NCBI RefSeq assembly: GCF_005938745.2
Contig: NZ_VCBX02000001.1
Span: 1,631,501 to 1,695,500 of the forward strand
Direction of reading: 5' to 3'
Source: Rhodococcus sp. KBS0724
GTDB taxonomy: Bacteria; Actinomycetota; Actinomycetes; Mycobacteriales; Mycobacteriaceae
DNA length: 64,000 bases
Shown here: one piece after another, positions 53,463-61,968 of the stretch
Layout of the letters: each line of letters begins with the position of its first letter
Position numbering within the stretch: position 1 is the stretch's first letter
Made by a program: the position numbers and the translations under genes
The notes under the pieces: generated by a model
Databases searched by the model: none
Seen by the model: only the letters and a program-made list of their open reading frames with translations
Told to the model about the DNA's origin: nothing

Positions 53463-54074
53463 TCAGGACGGCGGCATTGCGGGAGCGAGCAGTATCGCCG
53501 CGCATTCGGCGACCAATTCGTCTTCCGTGACGTCGATATATCCGTCGAGCCACGCGCTCAGTGTCTGCGCGAGGCCGCCGACCAGGAAGGTTGCCGTCAG
53601 CGTCAGTTGGCCGCTGTCGCCCAGGCGGTAGAAGGTCTTGGCGTTGGCCGCGAGGAGGCCGACGAATATCGTCGTCGACGCCCGGCGTTTCTCGGCGAGG
53701 AGCGGGCTTGTGAGCGCGGTCGAGAAGAGTAGTCGTCCGCGTCTCGGGTCACGGGCAATGGTGCGGACGATGTTGGCTATCGCTGCCACTGCCTTGTCGC
53801 GCTCGGCGTCGGCCGCGTCCACTGCTGCCTGGGTGGAGACGGCGATGTCTGTGATGACCGTGTCGTATACCGCGGATATCAGGGCGTCGCGGTCGGTGAA
53901 GCTCTCGTAGAAGTACCGGGCAGCTACGCCAGCTTGTTTGCACACTCCGCGCACTGTCAGTTCGGGTTCGGCTGATCCCATCAGTTCGAGACCGGCTTCG
54001 ATCAGCGTCTCGCGGCGCTTAGCGACGCGGAGGGCGCCGTCGACGCCGCCGTACAAACGCGGTTGGTCATTCAT
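53463..54074 (-). CDS. TetR-family transcriptional regulator
   Basis: A 203-residue regulator. The N-terminal HTH includes RRETLIEAGLELMGSAEPELTVRGVCKQAGVAARYFYESFTDRDALISAV, the classic TetR block. The helical C-terminal half is variable. ATG at 54074 is used; ATG at 54083 is an alternative. It is divergent from the first MpaB-like oxygenase gene across a 104-bp gap and may repress that gene. Ligand unknown. Confidence 0.92.
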   Translation of the reverse strand: MNDQPRLYGGVDGALRVAKRRETLIEAGLELMGSAEPELTVRGVCKQAGVAARYFYESFTDRDALISAVYDTVITDIAVSTQAAVDAADAERDKAVAAIANIVRTIARDPRRGRLLFSTALTSPLLAEKRRASTTIFVGLLAANAKTFYRLGDSGQLTLTATFLVGGLAQTLSAWLDGYIDVTEDELVAECAAILLAPAMPPS

Positions 54075-54178
54075 AAGGACCATCTTGGCATCTCGAAGTT
54101 CTTGACATCGTGAGGTTTCAGCGCTTCACTCATCTGAGAACATGCGTTCGCAGATATTCGACTCGAAGGGGTAAAGCC

Positions 54179-55012
54179 GTGACGGTGAGTGGAGATTCGA
54201 TCAACATCGATGCCGAAGTCGAGAAGGCGATGTCCGGGTTGGGACTGCTGGCTGCCGGCGCAAACGTGATCATGCAACTTGCGCGCCCTGCGGTGGGGTA
54301 CGGCGTGTACGAGAGCAAGGTCGAGACGGGCCGGTTGGATCGGCATCCGGTCAAGCGCACTCGCACGACCCTGACCTACCTGGCGGTGGCAAGCCTGGCC
54401 ACCGAGGACGAGAAGAAGCAGTACCGGCGCGCAGTCAACGGTGCGCACAAGCATGTTCGCTCCGACGAGAACAGTGCCGTCGAGTACAACGCCTTCGACC
54501 CCGAACTGCAGTTGTGGGTTGCTGCCTGCCTGTACCGCGGCTTCGAGGACGTCTACACGGCGTTGTACGGAGATCTCGACCCGGTAACCCAGGACGCTTT
54601 CTATCAACGCAGCGCAAGTTTTGGCACCACTCTTCAGATGCGCCGCGACATGTGGCCGGTGGATCGAGACGCGTTCGAGGTCTACTGGAACGACAGCCTG
54701 GGCAAGGTCAGCATCGACGACACCATCCGTGAGCACCTGTACGGGATCGCATCGGCCACCTTCACCCCGAAGTTACTGCATCCCTTGGTCGGGCCGCTCA
54801 ATCGCTTTCTCACGACGGGGTTTCTGCCTCAAACCTTCCGGGAAGAAATGCATCTGCCGTGGTCCGAGCGAAGGCAGCGCGGATTCGATCGATCGATGCG
54901 GGTTGCCGCTGCGGTTAATCGTGTTGCCCCGAAGATTCTTCGTATGTTCCCGTACAACTTCTACCTGTGGGATCTGCGTCGCCGAATCGCGAAGGGGATA
55001 CCGTTGGTCTGA
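54179..55012 (+). CDS. MpaB/latex-clearing-protein-like oxygenase (DUF2236)
   Basis: A 277-residue helical protein. HPVKRTRTTLTYL, NGAHKHVRS, LWVAACLYRGFEDVY and the late LPWSERRQRGFD are blocks of the MpaB/Lcp-like DUF2236 family, whose studied members are b-type heme oxygenases with conserved Arg, Thr and His. GTG at 54179 has AAGGGG upstream. It is convergent with a paralogue at 55046. The two share KRTRTT/KRARTT, VH/AH-HVRSD and ELQLWVAACL. Likely an oxygenase of hydrophobic compounds; the substrate is unknown. Confidence 0.83.
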   Translation: MTVSGDSINIDAEVEKAMSGLGLLAAGANVIMQLARPAVGYGVYESKVETGRLDRHPVKRTRTTLTYLAVASLATEDEKKQYRRAVNGAHKHVRSDENSAVEYNAFDPELQLWVAACLYRGFEDVYTALYGDLDPVTQDAFYQRSASFGTTLQMRRDMWPVDRDAFEVYWNDSLGKVSIDDTIREHLYGIASATFTPKLLHPLVGPLNRFLTTGFLPQTFREEMHLPWSERRQRGFDRSMRVAAAVNRVAPKILRMFPYNFYLWDLRRRIAKGIPLV

Positions 55013-55036
55013 CGGGGAAGTTGGTCTGACGGGGAA
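55003..55036. repeat. 17-bp tandem duplication across a stop codon
   Basis: gttggtctgacggggaa occurs twice head-to-tail (55003-55019, 55020-55036) between the convergent MpaB-like genes. The first copy contains the TGA stop of the rightward gene, so the duplication leaves the protein unchanged. Confidence 0.95.
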
Positions 55037-55045
55037 GTTCGACGC

Positions 55046-55951
55046 TCAGACGAGGTTCTTGCTTCGCTTGATCCGGCGGCGGAGGTCGCGCATCTGAATG
55101 GTGTTGCCCGCCTGCCGGATCGACCGAGGTATGAATCTGTTGACGAAGGACACGAAGATGAAGAGGTGCTCGAAGCGTCGACGGTCGTCTTCGGTCCACT
55201 CCAGTCCGAGCTGGTCACGGTAGATCGGGGGAAGGAACCCGATTGTCAGAAAGCGCAACAGGTTTCGAAAAACCAGACGCAGTGGCCAGGCAATCATGCG
55301 TAGGTCGATCAAATCGTTCAGATAGCGGCTGGTGCGTTCGTCGATGATCACGCGTTCACAGCCGATGTTCCAGAATCGTTCGAAATCCGCGCGCGTGGCC
55401 GGCCACATCTCTTCCGTGACCTGCAGAGTTGTTCCCAGGGTTGAGGCGGATTGGTAGAACGACTGCGCCTGTTCCTCGGACATCACACCGTGCAACAACT
55501 GGTGACTGTCTTCGAATCCGATGAACAGACAAGCAGCGACCCACAATTGGAGTTCCCGGTTGAAGGCGTTGTACTTGACCGGGCTGTTTGCGTCCGACCG
55601 CACGTGCCGGTGCACCGAGTTCACGGCTTCGCGGTATGCCAGACGCTCTTCCTCGTTGCCCAGAATCGCCACCGTCAGGTATTGCGTGGTGGTTCGCGCG
55701 CGCTTCCACGGATGCGCTGTCAGGGCGCCTGATTCAACCTTGCTTTCCATGACGCCGTACGCCACCTCCGGCCAACCGAGTTGCAGGACAACGTTGGCGG
55801 CGGCGCCGGCAAACGACCAGAAGTCAAGGGCATCGGTGATGTGCGCAGGTTTACGGGCCCACCGTCGACGCACACCACTGATGGTGATTCGCGTCTGAGC
55901 GGTTCGAAGAGACGACTCGGTCTGCTCGATGTTCAGATAGTGAGTGGGCAT
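55046..55951 (-). CDS. MpaB-like oxygenase (DUF2236) at the end of the mce operon
   Basis: A 301-residue protein. ATG at 55951 has an excellent AGGAGG. The family blocks are HPWKRARTTTQYL, NSVHRHVRSDANSP, ELQLWVAACLFIGFED and LGLEWTEDDRRRFEHL, clearly paralogous to the gene facing it. It follows the Mce-associated protein by 8 bp, so it is co-transcribed with mceA-F. Placement suggests oxidation of lipid or sterol-type cargo taken up by the transporter, which is inference. Confidence 0.85.
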   Translation of the reverse strand: MPTHYLNIEQTESSLRTAQTRITISGVRRRWARKPAHITDALDFWSFAGAAANVVLQLGWPEVAYGVMESKVESGALTAHPWKRARTTTQYLTVAILGNEEERLAYREAVNSVHRHVRSDANSPVKYNAFNRELQLWVAACLFIGFEDSHQLLHGVMSEEQAQSFYQSASTLGTTLQVTEEMWPATRADFERFWNIGCERVIIDERTSRYLNDLIDLRMIAWPLRLVFRNLLRFLTIGFLPPIYRDQLGLEWTEDDRRRFEHLFIFVSFVNRFIPRSIRQAGNTIQMRDLRRRIKRSKNLV

Positions 55952-55959
55952 CGATCCTC

Positions 55960-56517
55960 CTATTTTGTCTCGACGTTGCTGACGAGCCACTGGTCGTTCG
56001 ATCGGATCATCGAGATGACCATCCGATACTTCTGGGCATTTCCTTGCGGCGCAGCAACGTTTTTGGCTTCCTGATCGACGAACACGAGAACCGTTGCCGA
56101 TGAACTGTCCATGGACTCGATGCCTACGTGAGCTGCCGTTGCGCTTGCCTGACCCTGCCCACCGGCGACAACATCGCGCAGCGAATCGACCATGGTTCGG
56201 TAAGTGCCGGCAAATTCGTCCGTCGACATGGCGGCGATCGAGTCCTTGTTCGCGTCCAGATCCTGGTAATCGAACGAGGACATGATGATCGAGTATTCGC
56301 GTGCAGTGTCGAGAGCTTCGCGGCGCAGAGCGCCGTCCCGGTTTTCCGAATACACCGCAAAGCCCCACGCGGCCACTGCCGCGACCAGTGCCAGAGCCAA
56401 CACGAGGGTCAGCGCGGTGCGCGGCGTCTTCAGGCGTCGCAGTAACGACGGGCGGCCCGGTTGGTCCGCCGATTCATGCTCGGTCTTGTCGATCACTGTG
56501 CTTTCAGCGGGTGCCAT
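55960..56517 (-). CDS. Mce-associated membrane protein
   Basis: A 185-residue protein: an N-terminal charged cytoplasmic stretch (about 1-32), one membrane helix (about 34-55, ALTLVLALALVAAVAAWGF) and an extracytoplasmic alpha/beta domain with VYSENRDGALRREALDTAREYS..., typical of Mce-associated (Mam/mas) proteins. The 14-bp overlap with mceF shows coupling. Such proteins assemble with or stabilise the Mce complex in mycobacteria. Confidence 0.88.
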   Translation of the reverse strand: MAPAESTVIDKTEHESADQPGRPSLLRRLKTPRTALTLVLALALVAAVAAWGFAVYSENRDGALRREALDTAREYSIIMSSFDYQDLDANKDSIAAMSTDEFAGTYRTMVDSLRDVVAGGQGQASATAAHVGIESMDSSSATVLVFVDQEAKNVAAPQGNAQKYRMVISMIRSNDQWLVSNVETK

Positions 56518-57724
56518 TTCCCAGTCCTTCCAACATCGATCTCCAATAGTTCAGTGCGTCGACGCCGGTCGGAATGAGAATCGGGTCAGCCACAACGGGC
56601 GGTCCGATCGGCGTGCCGGGAATGGTGGCATTCTGCAATCCGAGATCGTTGGGCCTGGGAGCATTTCGCGCTCCGCGTTGGACCAGGTCATCGGCAGGTG
56701 GGCAGTACATTGCGAGGTTCGGACTGGTGGGGGAGAGATCACCGACTTCACGTCGGGGAGTGTCGTAATTACACACCGGGCCCTGTGTGGCGACCAGCGC
56801 AAAATCTGCACGATCACCCTTGACGATCGAGGCCAGATCCGCAAGGCCGCGAGGGATCGTGACCAGTCCCGTTTCCAGTGCATCCGTGCGGTCCGAGATG
56901 ATCGGAGCCACAGTGACGAGGTTGGCCAGGACCGCACCAAAAGTGTTGTGGTACTGGTCGAACAACTGCTGCGCACTGCTCAACGCGGCCGGTGAATGGT
57001 CGGTGAGGTAGATCAGAACCGGTGCGTTGGAATCGAGTTGTTCGGTGAAGTTCTTCGCGGCCGACATCCCGCGGACAAACGAGTCCGATTGTGTTGCCAT
57101 GGAATCAACCAACGTCGAGGTCCGCGAGAGAAGAGCCGCGAGTTCCGCGGACTGATCGTTCAACTGTGCAGACAGCGTCCCGCCGTTATCGATCATCGTA
57201 GACAGACTCGGTCCGAGTCCGTTGAACGAGTTTCCCAATTCGGTTCCGATGTCGCTGATCGCCTCCGGATCGAGACCCTCGAGTACGTCGGACGCCTGAA
57301 GCATCAACTGGCTCATCTGAACCGGCTGTTGGTCCGCCGGCATCGCGATCTCGTCGCCGTCCCGAAGGTAAGGCCCCTGATCACTGTTGGGATAGATATC
57401 GACGTTCTGGATTCCGGCGGCAGTTCCCATTGTCACCTTGGCAACACTGTCTGCGGGTATCTCGCTGTTTTCGTTGAGCGAAAGCTCGACGCGAGCAGAT
57501 CGGGTACTCGAATCGAGAGCAACCTCGCTGACCTTTCCCACCTGCACCCCGCGGTAGGTGACCACCGTTCCCGCGGTGAGGCCAAAAGCGTCGGACATGG
57601 TGGCGTGCAGTCGAATGTGATCTCCGAAGCCTTGTGGACCGACGACGTAGACGATGCCAAACGGAATCACCACGGCAGCGGTGAGCGCAAACAAGACAAG
57701 TTGCACGAGCGCAAGGCGTTTCAT
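56504..57724 (-). CDS. MCE family protein MceF
   Basis: A 406-residue protein with an N-terminal membrane helix (about 5-27), one MCE/MlaD domain (about 35-125, TAGTVVTYRGVQVGKVSEVAL and AGIQNVDIYPNSDQGPYL), and a long helical C-terminal part forming the Mce tunnel. ATG at 57724 overlaps the mceE stop (ATGA). It is the sixth subunit of the substrate-binding hexamer. The order A-F is consistent along the operon. Confidence 0.92.
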   Translation of the reverse strand: MKRLALVQLVLFALTAAVVIPFGIVYVVGPQGFGDHIRLHATMSDAFGLTAGTVVTYRGVQVGKVSEVALDSSTRSARVELSLNENSEIPADSVAKVTMGTAAGIQNVDIYPNSDQGPYLRDGDEIAMPADQQPVQMSQLMLQASDVLEGLDPEAISDIGTELGNSFNGLGPSLSTMIDNGGTLSAQLNDQSAELAALLSRTSTLVDSMATQSDSFVRGMSAAKNFTEQLDSNAPVLIYLTDHSPAALSSAQQLFDQYHNTFGAVLANLVTVAPIISDRTDALETGLVTIPRGLADLASIVKGDRADFALVATQGPVCNYDTPRREVGDLSPTSPNLAMYCPPADDLVQRGARNAPRPNDLGLQNATIPGTPIGPPVVADPILIPTGVDALNYWRSMLEGLGNGTR

Positions 57725-58791
57725 CGTCGTCCTCCCTGAAGAAGATCGGCCAGAGTTCCGGGTGCCGCGATAGCTGCCGCGCCGCCCGCCATCCCACCGG
57801 TCCAGAGCGTGTCGATCGTGCCGGGAATGTCGAGGGCGCCGTCGAACATCAGATAATCGCCGCGAACCGCAGAGGTGAAACTCTCGAGCATTCCGTTCAT
57901 GTTTGCCAGCGTCTGACCGATTTCGGCGTTGAACGAATCCAGTGTCCCGACAACAGTCGACGCGTCGCGCAGCATGCTGTCGAGCCCACCAGGCGAGGCA
58001 TCGAGAATTGTGTTCGCGTTGAGTGCGAGTTGGACCGTCGAGTTCAACAGGCTGGAAATCTGGTCCTTCTGCCCCACCAGGATCGATACCACCTGGGGGA
58101 CGGAATCCAAGTAGTTGTCCACGATCTCGCGTTGCCCCGCAAGTTGCGACGAGACCCGAGCTGCGAGATCGACGGCCTCGTTGAACTCGTCCTGATGACT
58201 ACTGGCCTCCGCCATGAGAGAGGTGAGTGTATCGGTCAGTGACCGCACCTCACCGGACCGGCCGGCGAACGCAGTATTGAGCTCCCGCACGACGGTATCG
58301 AGTTGGTCGATGCCGCTGCCGGTCAGAACCGTGCCGAGCGTTGCCAGTGCACTCTCCACTTGCGGCCCGATCTCGGTGCGAGACTCGGGAATCGTGTCAC
58401 CGCCGCGGAGTACCGAACTCGATGGAACTTCGGGCAGGCGCAGCCGAATGAACGGGTTACCCAGCGCTGAGGGAAGCTCGACGGATGCTTCGATGTTGTC
58501 CGGCAACTGCGTCGCGGTATCAAGGCTCAGAGTCACCCGGGCTCCGATGACGTCGGCAGCCAGTTCGGATACCCGTCCGATCACCTTCTGGCCGCTTCGG
58601 ACGTCGGCTCCCAGAACAAGACCGTCGGCGCCGGCCAACTGCACTGCCACCGTGTACGCGTCACCGTCTGCCGAGCGGCCCAACGGAAGATCCTGGATTC
58701 CGGCGCTGCAACCGCCGAACGCAAAGATCACCGCGCACCCACCACCGAATGCCACGACTCCGGTGACTATCCGAACAGACTGCCTCGTCAA
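57721..58791 (-). CDS. MCE family lipoprotein MceE
   Basis: A 356-residue protein. TTG at 58791 follows GGAGGTGGCAA and overlaps the mceD stop, giving MTRQSVRIVTGVVAFGGG... The signal region ends in FGGC, a probable lipobox of the kind found in MceE/LprK proteins. The MCE domain follows (ADGLVLGADVRSGQKVIGRVSELA, IRLRLPEV), then a long helical region. The much longer open frame upstream overlaps mceD and has no MCE features. Confidence 0.9.
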   Translation of the reverse strand: MTRQSVRIVTGVVAFGGGCAVIFAFGGCSAGIQDLPLGRSADGDAYTVAVQLAGADGLVLGADVRSGQKVIGRVSELAADVIGARVTLSLDTATQLPDNIEASVELPSALGNPFIRLRLPEVPSSSVLRGGDTIPESRTEIGPQVESALATLGTVLTGSGIDQLDTVVRELNTAFAGRSGEVRSLTDTLTSLMAEASSHQDEFNEAVDLAARVSSQLAGQREIVDNYLDSVPQVVSILVGQKDQISSLLNSTVQLALNANTILDASPGGLDSMLRDASTVVGTLDSFNAEIGQTLANMNGMLESFTSAVRGDYLMFDGALDIPGTIDTLWTGGMAGGAAAIAAPGTLADLLQGGRR

Positions 58792-59885
58792 TTGCCACCT
58801 CCAGAGGCCGCGCCGCCGGACACAGCAGATGCGATTCCGAGCGGATCGGACGCACTGAGCGGGAAGGAAATGGGGTTCGTAAATCCGGCTCCGGTGCAGA
58901 TCGGCAATTTGTAGGCATCGCACAACGGTTGCGCCACAGCAAATTGCGTCAGCGCTGTCGAGACGTTGAGGCGAATGCGTCCGCGCTGATCGGGGCCGAT
59001 AGTGCCGGACAGGTTGTGCATCATCAACGGCACGAGGTCCATGAACTCGGCGAGACCCGGTTGTTTTGACGCCAGTACCTCGCCGAGGACTTGAACGTTT
59101 CCGGCGATGGCACCGACGTCGTCGCCGTGCGTGGTCATGAATCGTTCCAGCTGATCGAATACCACCTGAAGATCCTGCAACGGCCTCGAGATGTCCATGT
59201 TCTGACTCGACCACTGATCACCCAATTGGCCCAAGTCGCCGACAAGTTGGTCGAGACTGACCTGCCGTTCGTCCAGAGCTGCCATCAAGGTGCTGAGATT
59301 GTCGACGAGGGCGCCGATGTCTTCGGACCGAGCGCCGACCACTCCCGTTGCCGTACTAAGGTTTCGGATCGCTGTGTTGAACTGATCGCCCTGCCCCTGC
59401 CACCCCGCCGCGCCGCGGCTGACAAGGTCGCCGAGATTGCCGCCGTCGCCGGCAAACGCTTCGGCCAAGGTGCTGACACTTCCCATCAAACCGTCGAAGT
59501 CGATGGGGGAGTGCGCACGTTCGATGGGGATCTGATCGCCGTCCTCCAACGTGTCTCCACCGGTGTATGCCGGGCCGAGTTCGATGTGGCGATCACTGAT
59601 CACCGAAGGATTGAGAACATACGCGGACGCATCCGCCGGAAGTTCCACGGAAGTAGGCATGGACATCGCCACCCGAACCGACGTTCCGCGGGGCTCGACC
59701 GCCGTGACCGTTCCGACACCGACACCGAGAACGGTGACTTTGCTTCCCTCGTAGATCCCACCGACGTAACTGAAATCGGCGTAGACGGTCTTGGACTGAT
59801 CGGTGCGTCCGAAGATGTACCACCCCGGGAGGGCAATCGCCAGGGTCACCACGAGCAGTGCCGTGACGGCTTTACGCGGATTCAC
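58788..59885 (-). CDS. MCE family protein MceD
   Basis: A 365-residue protein. GTG at 59885 has GGAGGG at 6 nt and overlaps the mceC stop (GTGA). An N-terminal helix (KAVTALLVVTLAIALPGWYIF), an MCE domain with YEGSKVTVLGVGVGTVTAVE and VISDRHIELGP, a helical tunnel region and a small C-terminal Cys-containing segment (LCDAYKLPICTG) are typical of MceD. One of six subunits of the Mce hexamer. Confidence 0.92.
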   Translation of the reverse strand: MNPRKAVTALLVVTLAIALPGWYIFGRTDQSKTVYADFSYVGGIYEGSKVTVLGVGVGTVTAVEPRGTSVRVAMSMPTSVELPADASAYVLNPSVISDRHIELGPAYTGGDTLEDGDQIPIERAHSPIDFDGLMGSVSTLAEAFAGDGGNLGDLVSRGAAGWQGQGDQFNTAIRNLSTATGVVGARSEDIGALVDNLSTLMAALDERQVSLDQLVGDLGQLGDQWSSQNMDISRPLQDLQVVFDQLERFMTTHGDDVGAIAGNVQVLGEVLASKQPGLAEFMDLVPLMMHNLSGTIGPDQRGRIRLNVSTALTQFAVAQPLCDAYKLPICTGAGFTNPISFPLSASDPLGIASAVSGGAASGGGN

Positions 59886-60940
59886 TTGCAACCCTCCATG
59901 ATCCCCAGTGCGCAGAGAAGGTTGTCCGGGATCACGGCTGCCGGTGCATTGACGTCGGTCCAGTCGCCGGTGCCGGTGGCATCGGTGACCGAGCGCAGTG
60001 CAGACGGAAGACGCGTCATCAGCATGTCGATCTGATCCGCGTTGTTCTTCAGCGTTGTCGTGACGGCGACCAGATTGTCTGTCAGCTCTCCGAATTCGCT
60101 CTCGCGTTCGGTGAACGTCGTGGACAGCTTCGAGATGATGATGGTCAGGTTGTCCACGAGCTGAGTGAGCGCGTCTTTGCGCAGGGCCAGGGTACGGACG
60201 ATGGTCTGAGCATTTGCGGCCGTGTTCACTATCGAATCAGTCTGTGCCACAGCCATGTCCGACAACTCTCGAGACATCGTGAGAACCTGGTCGATCTGCT
60301 CGCCGTTCTGGGCGAAGGCTGCGGAGGCGCCACTGATCCCGGCGAGCGCTCGGCCCACCTGGTCGGAGTCGGTCGGAATCACCTGCGCCAGAGTGTTCAT
60401 CATCGATTCCATCGCTTGCAGGTCGACGCCGGTCGCAACCTGAGTTGCGTCGGTGCTGACGTCGTCGAGGCTGTACGCCGCGGTGGTCCGTGAGAGCGGA
60501 ATGACGCGTCCGTCGGTGTCGTCGACAACTCCGGCGGGCACGACCTCGAGGTAACGCTTACCCAGGACTGTCTTGAGCCGGACCGTCGCGGTGCTCTGAT
60601 TGCCCAGCGGTTGATCCTTGTCCAGTCTGAAGCTGACGACGACGTGGTCGCCGGCAAGTTCGATGGAATCCACCCGTCCCGCCGGAACCCCCGCCACGTA
60701 GACCGGGTCGGTGTCGGACAGGCCACCGGCATTGGAAAACTCAGCCGTGTATGCCGACGTGCGAACGTTGTACCAGAGCTTCGGAATGCCGAGCGCGGCG
60801 GCAAGTCCGACCACCAGGACTACGATCCCGAGGCTGCCCAAGGCGAGGGCAGTTCCGCTGCCGCTCTGTCGACGATCGCCCTTGAACAGGAAGAGCATGA
60901 TGCCGACAAAGACGTCGATCAGCTTGACCAGAAACATCAT
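59882..60940 (-). CDS. MCE family protein MceC
   Basis: A 352-residue protein. ATG at 60940 overlaps the mceB stop (ATGATG). Its N-terminus MMFLVKLIDVFVGIMLFLFK resembles an additional hydrophobic segment before the main helix (ALALGSLGIVVLVVGLAAAL). The MCE domain has LSDTDPVYVAGVPAGRVDSIEL and KRYLEVVPAG. The C-terminus ends NLLCALGIMEGCK with two Cys. One subunit of the hexamer. Confidence 0.9.
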   Translation of the reverse strand: MMFLVKLIDVFVGIMLFLFKGDRRQSGSGTALALGSLGIVVLVVGLAAALGIPKLWYNVRTSAYTAEFSNAGGLSDTDPVYVAGVPAGRVDSIELAGDHVVVSFRLDKDQPLGNQSTATVRLKTVLGKRYLEVVPAGVVDDTDGRVIPLSRTTAAYSLDDVSTDATQVATGVDLQAMESMMNTLAQVIPTDSDQVGRALAGISGASAAFAQNGEQIDQVLTMSRELSDMAVAQTDSIVNTAANAQTIVRTLALRKDALTQLVDNLTIIISKLSTTFTERESEFGELTDNLVAVTTTLKNNADQIDMLMTRLPSALRSVTDATGTGDWTDVNAPAAVIPDNLLCALGIMEGCK

Positions 60941-61968
60941 GAGCACACCGGCGAATGTGTTGCGCCGAAGATATTGGCTTCCACGTCCCCTGCCTTCAGT
61001 GTGAAATTGCACAGATACAGATTGATGAAACTTCCGTAGCTGCCGATCCGGTTTGCGGCATCGGCGAACTGGGGGAGGTTCGCGACCAATCGATTGAATT
61101 CGTCGGTGCTCGCAATCCAACCGGCAGTCACGTTTTCGAGTTGCTGAATTGTCGTACCGAAGTAACCGTTCGATCCGGTCATCAACTGAGCCAAGGACGA
61201 GACGGTGCGGTTTCCCTGGTCCAGAAGCGCGGCAAGTTGGTCGTTCTGATCGACGACCGAGGTGCTCAGAACGTTCAAACCGTCAAGGAGGCTGATCATT
61301 TCGGGTTGGCGATCGTCGACGGAAGTGAGGAGTGTGTTCATGTTCGTGAGCAGTTGCGCAAAAACATCTTGGCGGTCGACGAGTCCTGATGTCATGGTGG
61401 CAATCTGGTCGAGAAGCGCCGAGATCGCGCCGCCCTGCCCGTTGAACGTCTCGATAAAACTCCGAGTGAGAGAGTTGACCTGCTCGGGTTGCAGTGCGGC
61501 GAACAGCGGTTTGAAGCCGTTCATCAACGCAGTCAGGTTGATCGGGGGCGTTGTCTGCGTCAGCGGAACTGTCCCACCAGGTTCCAGCGTTCTCACTGAT
61601 CCCAATGAGGCGCCGTCATTGTGCGTCAGAGCCAGGTAGCGGGCGCCCAGCATGTCGCCGTAGCGGACCGTAGCCCGAACATCGGACGCGAGAATATAGT
61701 GCGATTCGATCTCCACGTCGACTATCGCCTTACTTGTGCCACCACCGTTGTCGGCGAAGGCGACCGAGTCCACCCTGCCGATTCGGACACCCGACAGGGT
61801 CACCGGGTTACCCGGGTTCAGGCCTTCCACATCGGTGAACTCGAACGAATAGGACTCGGTGTCTCCACGAACCGGCACCGACAACGTGTTTGCCACGAAC
61901 GACGCGCATGCCAGGCCGGTGATACAGAACAGGGACAACCGAACTACCTGAGCGGTACGAATTTTCAC
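60937..61968 (-). CDS. MCE family protein MceB
   Basis: A 343-residue protein. ATG at 61968 overlaps the mceA stop by 4 bp. A hydrophobic N-terminus (VVRLSLFCITGLACASFVAN) is followed by an MCE domain with LNPGNPVTLSGVRIGRVDSV and GARYLALTH, a helical region, and a C-terminus with Cys (NLYLCNFTLKAG and HSPVCS). Second Mce subunit in the A-F order. Confidence 0.92.
   Translation of the reverse strand: MKIRTAQVVRLSLFCITGLACASFVANTLSVPVRGDTESYSFEFTDVEGLNPGNPVTLSGVRIGRVDSVAFADNGGGTSKAIVDVEIESHYILASDVRATVRYGDMLGARYLALTHNDGASLGSVRTLEPGGTVPLTQTTPPINLTALMNGFKPLFAALQPEQVNSLTRSFIETFNGQGGAISALLDQIATMTSGLVDRQDVFAQLLTNMNTLLTSVDDRQPEMISLLDGLNVLSTSVVDQNDQLAALLDQGNRTVSSLAQLMTGSNGYFGTTIQQLENVTAGWIASTDEFNRLVANLPQFADAANRIGSYGSFINLYLCNFTLKAGDVEANIFGATHSPVCS

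Noticed and set aside
54075..54178. Promoter with TTGACA at 54102-54107
   Set aside because: A good -35 hexamer but no acceptable -10 at 16-18 nt in either direction.
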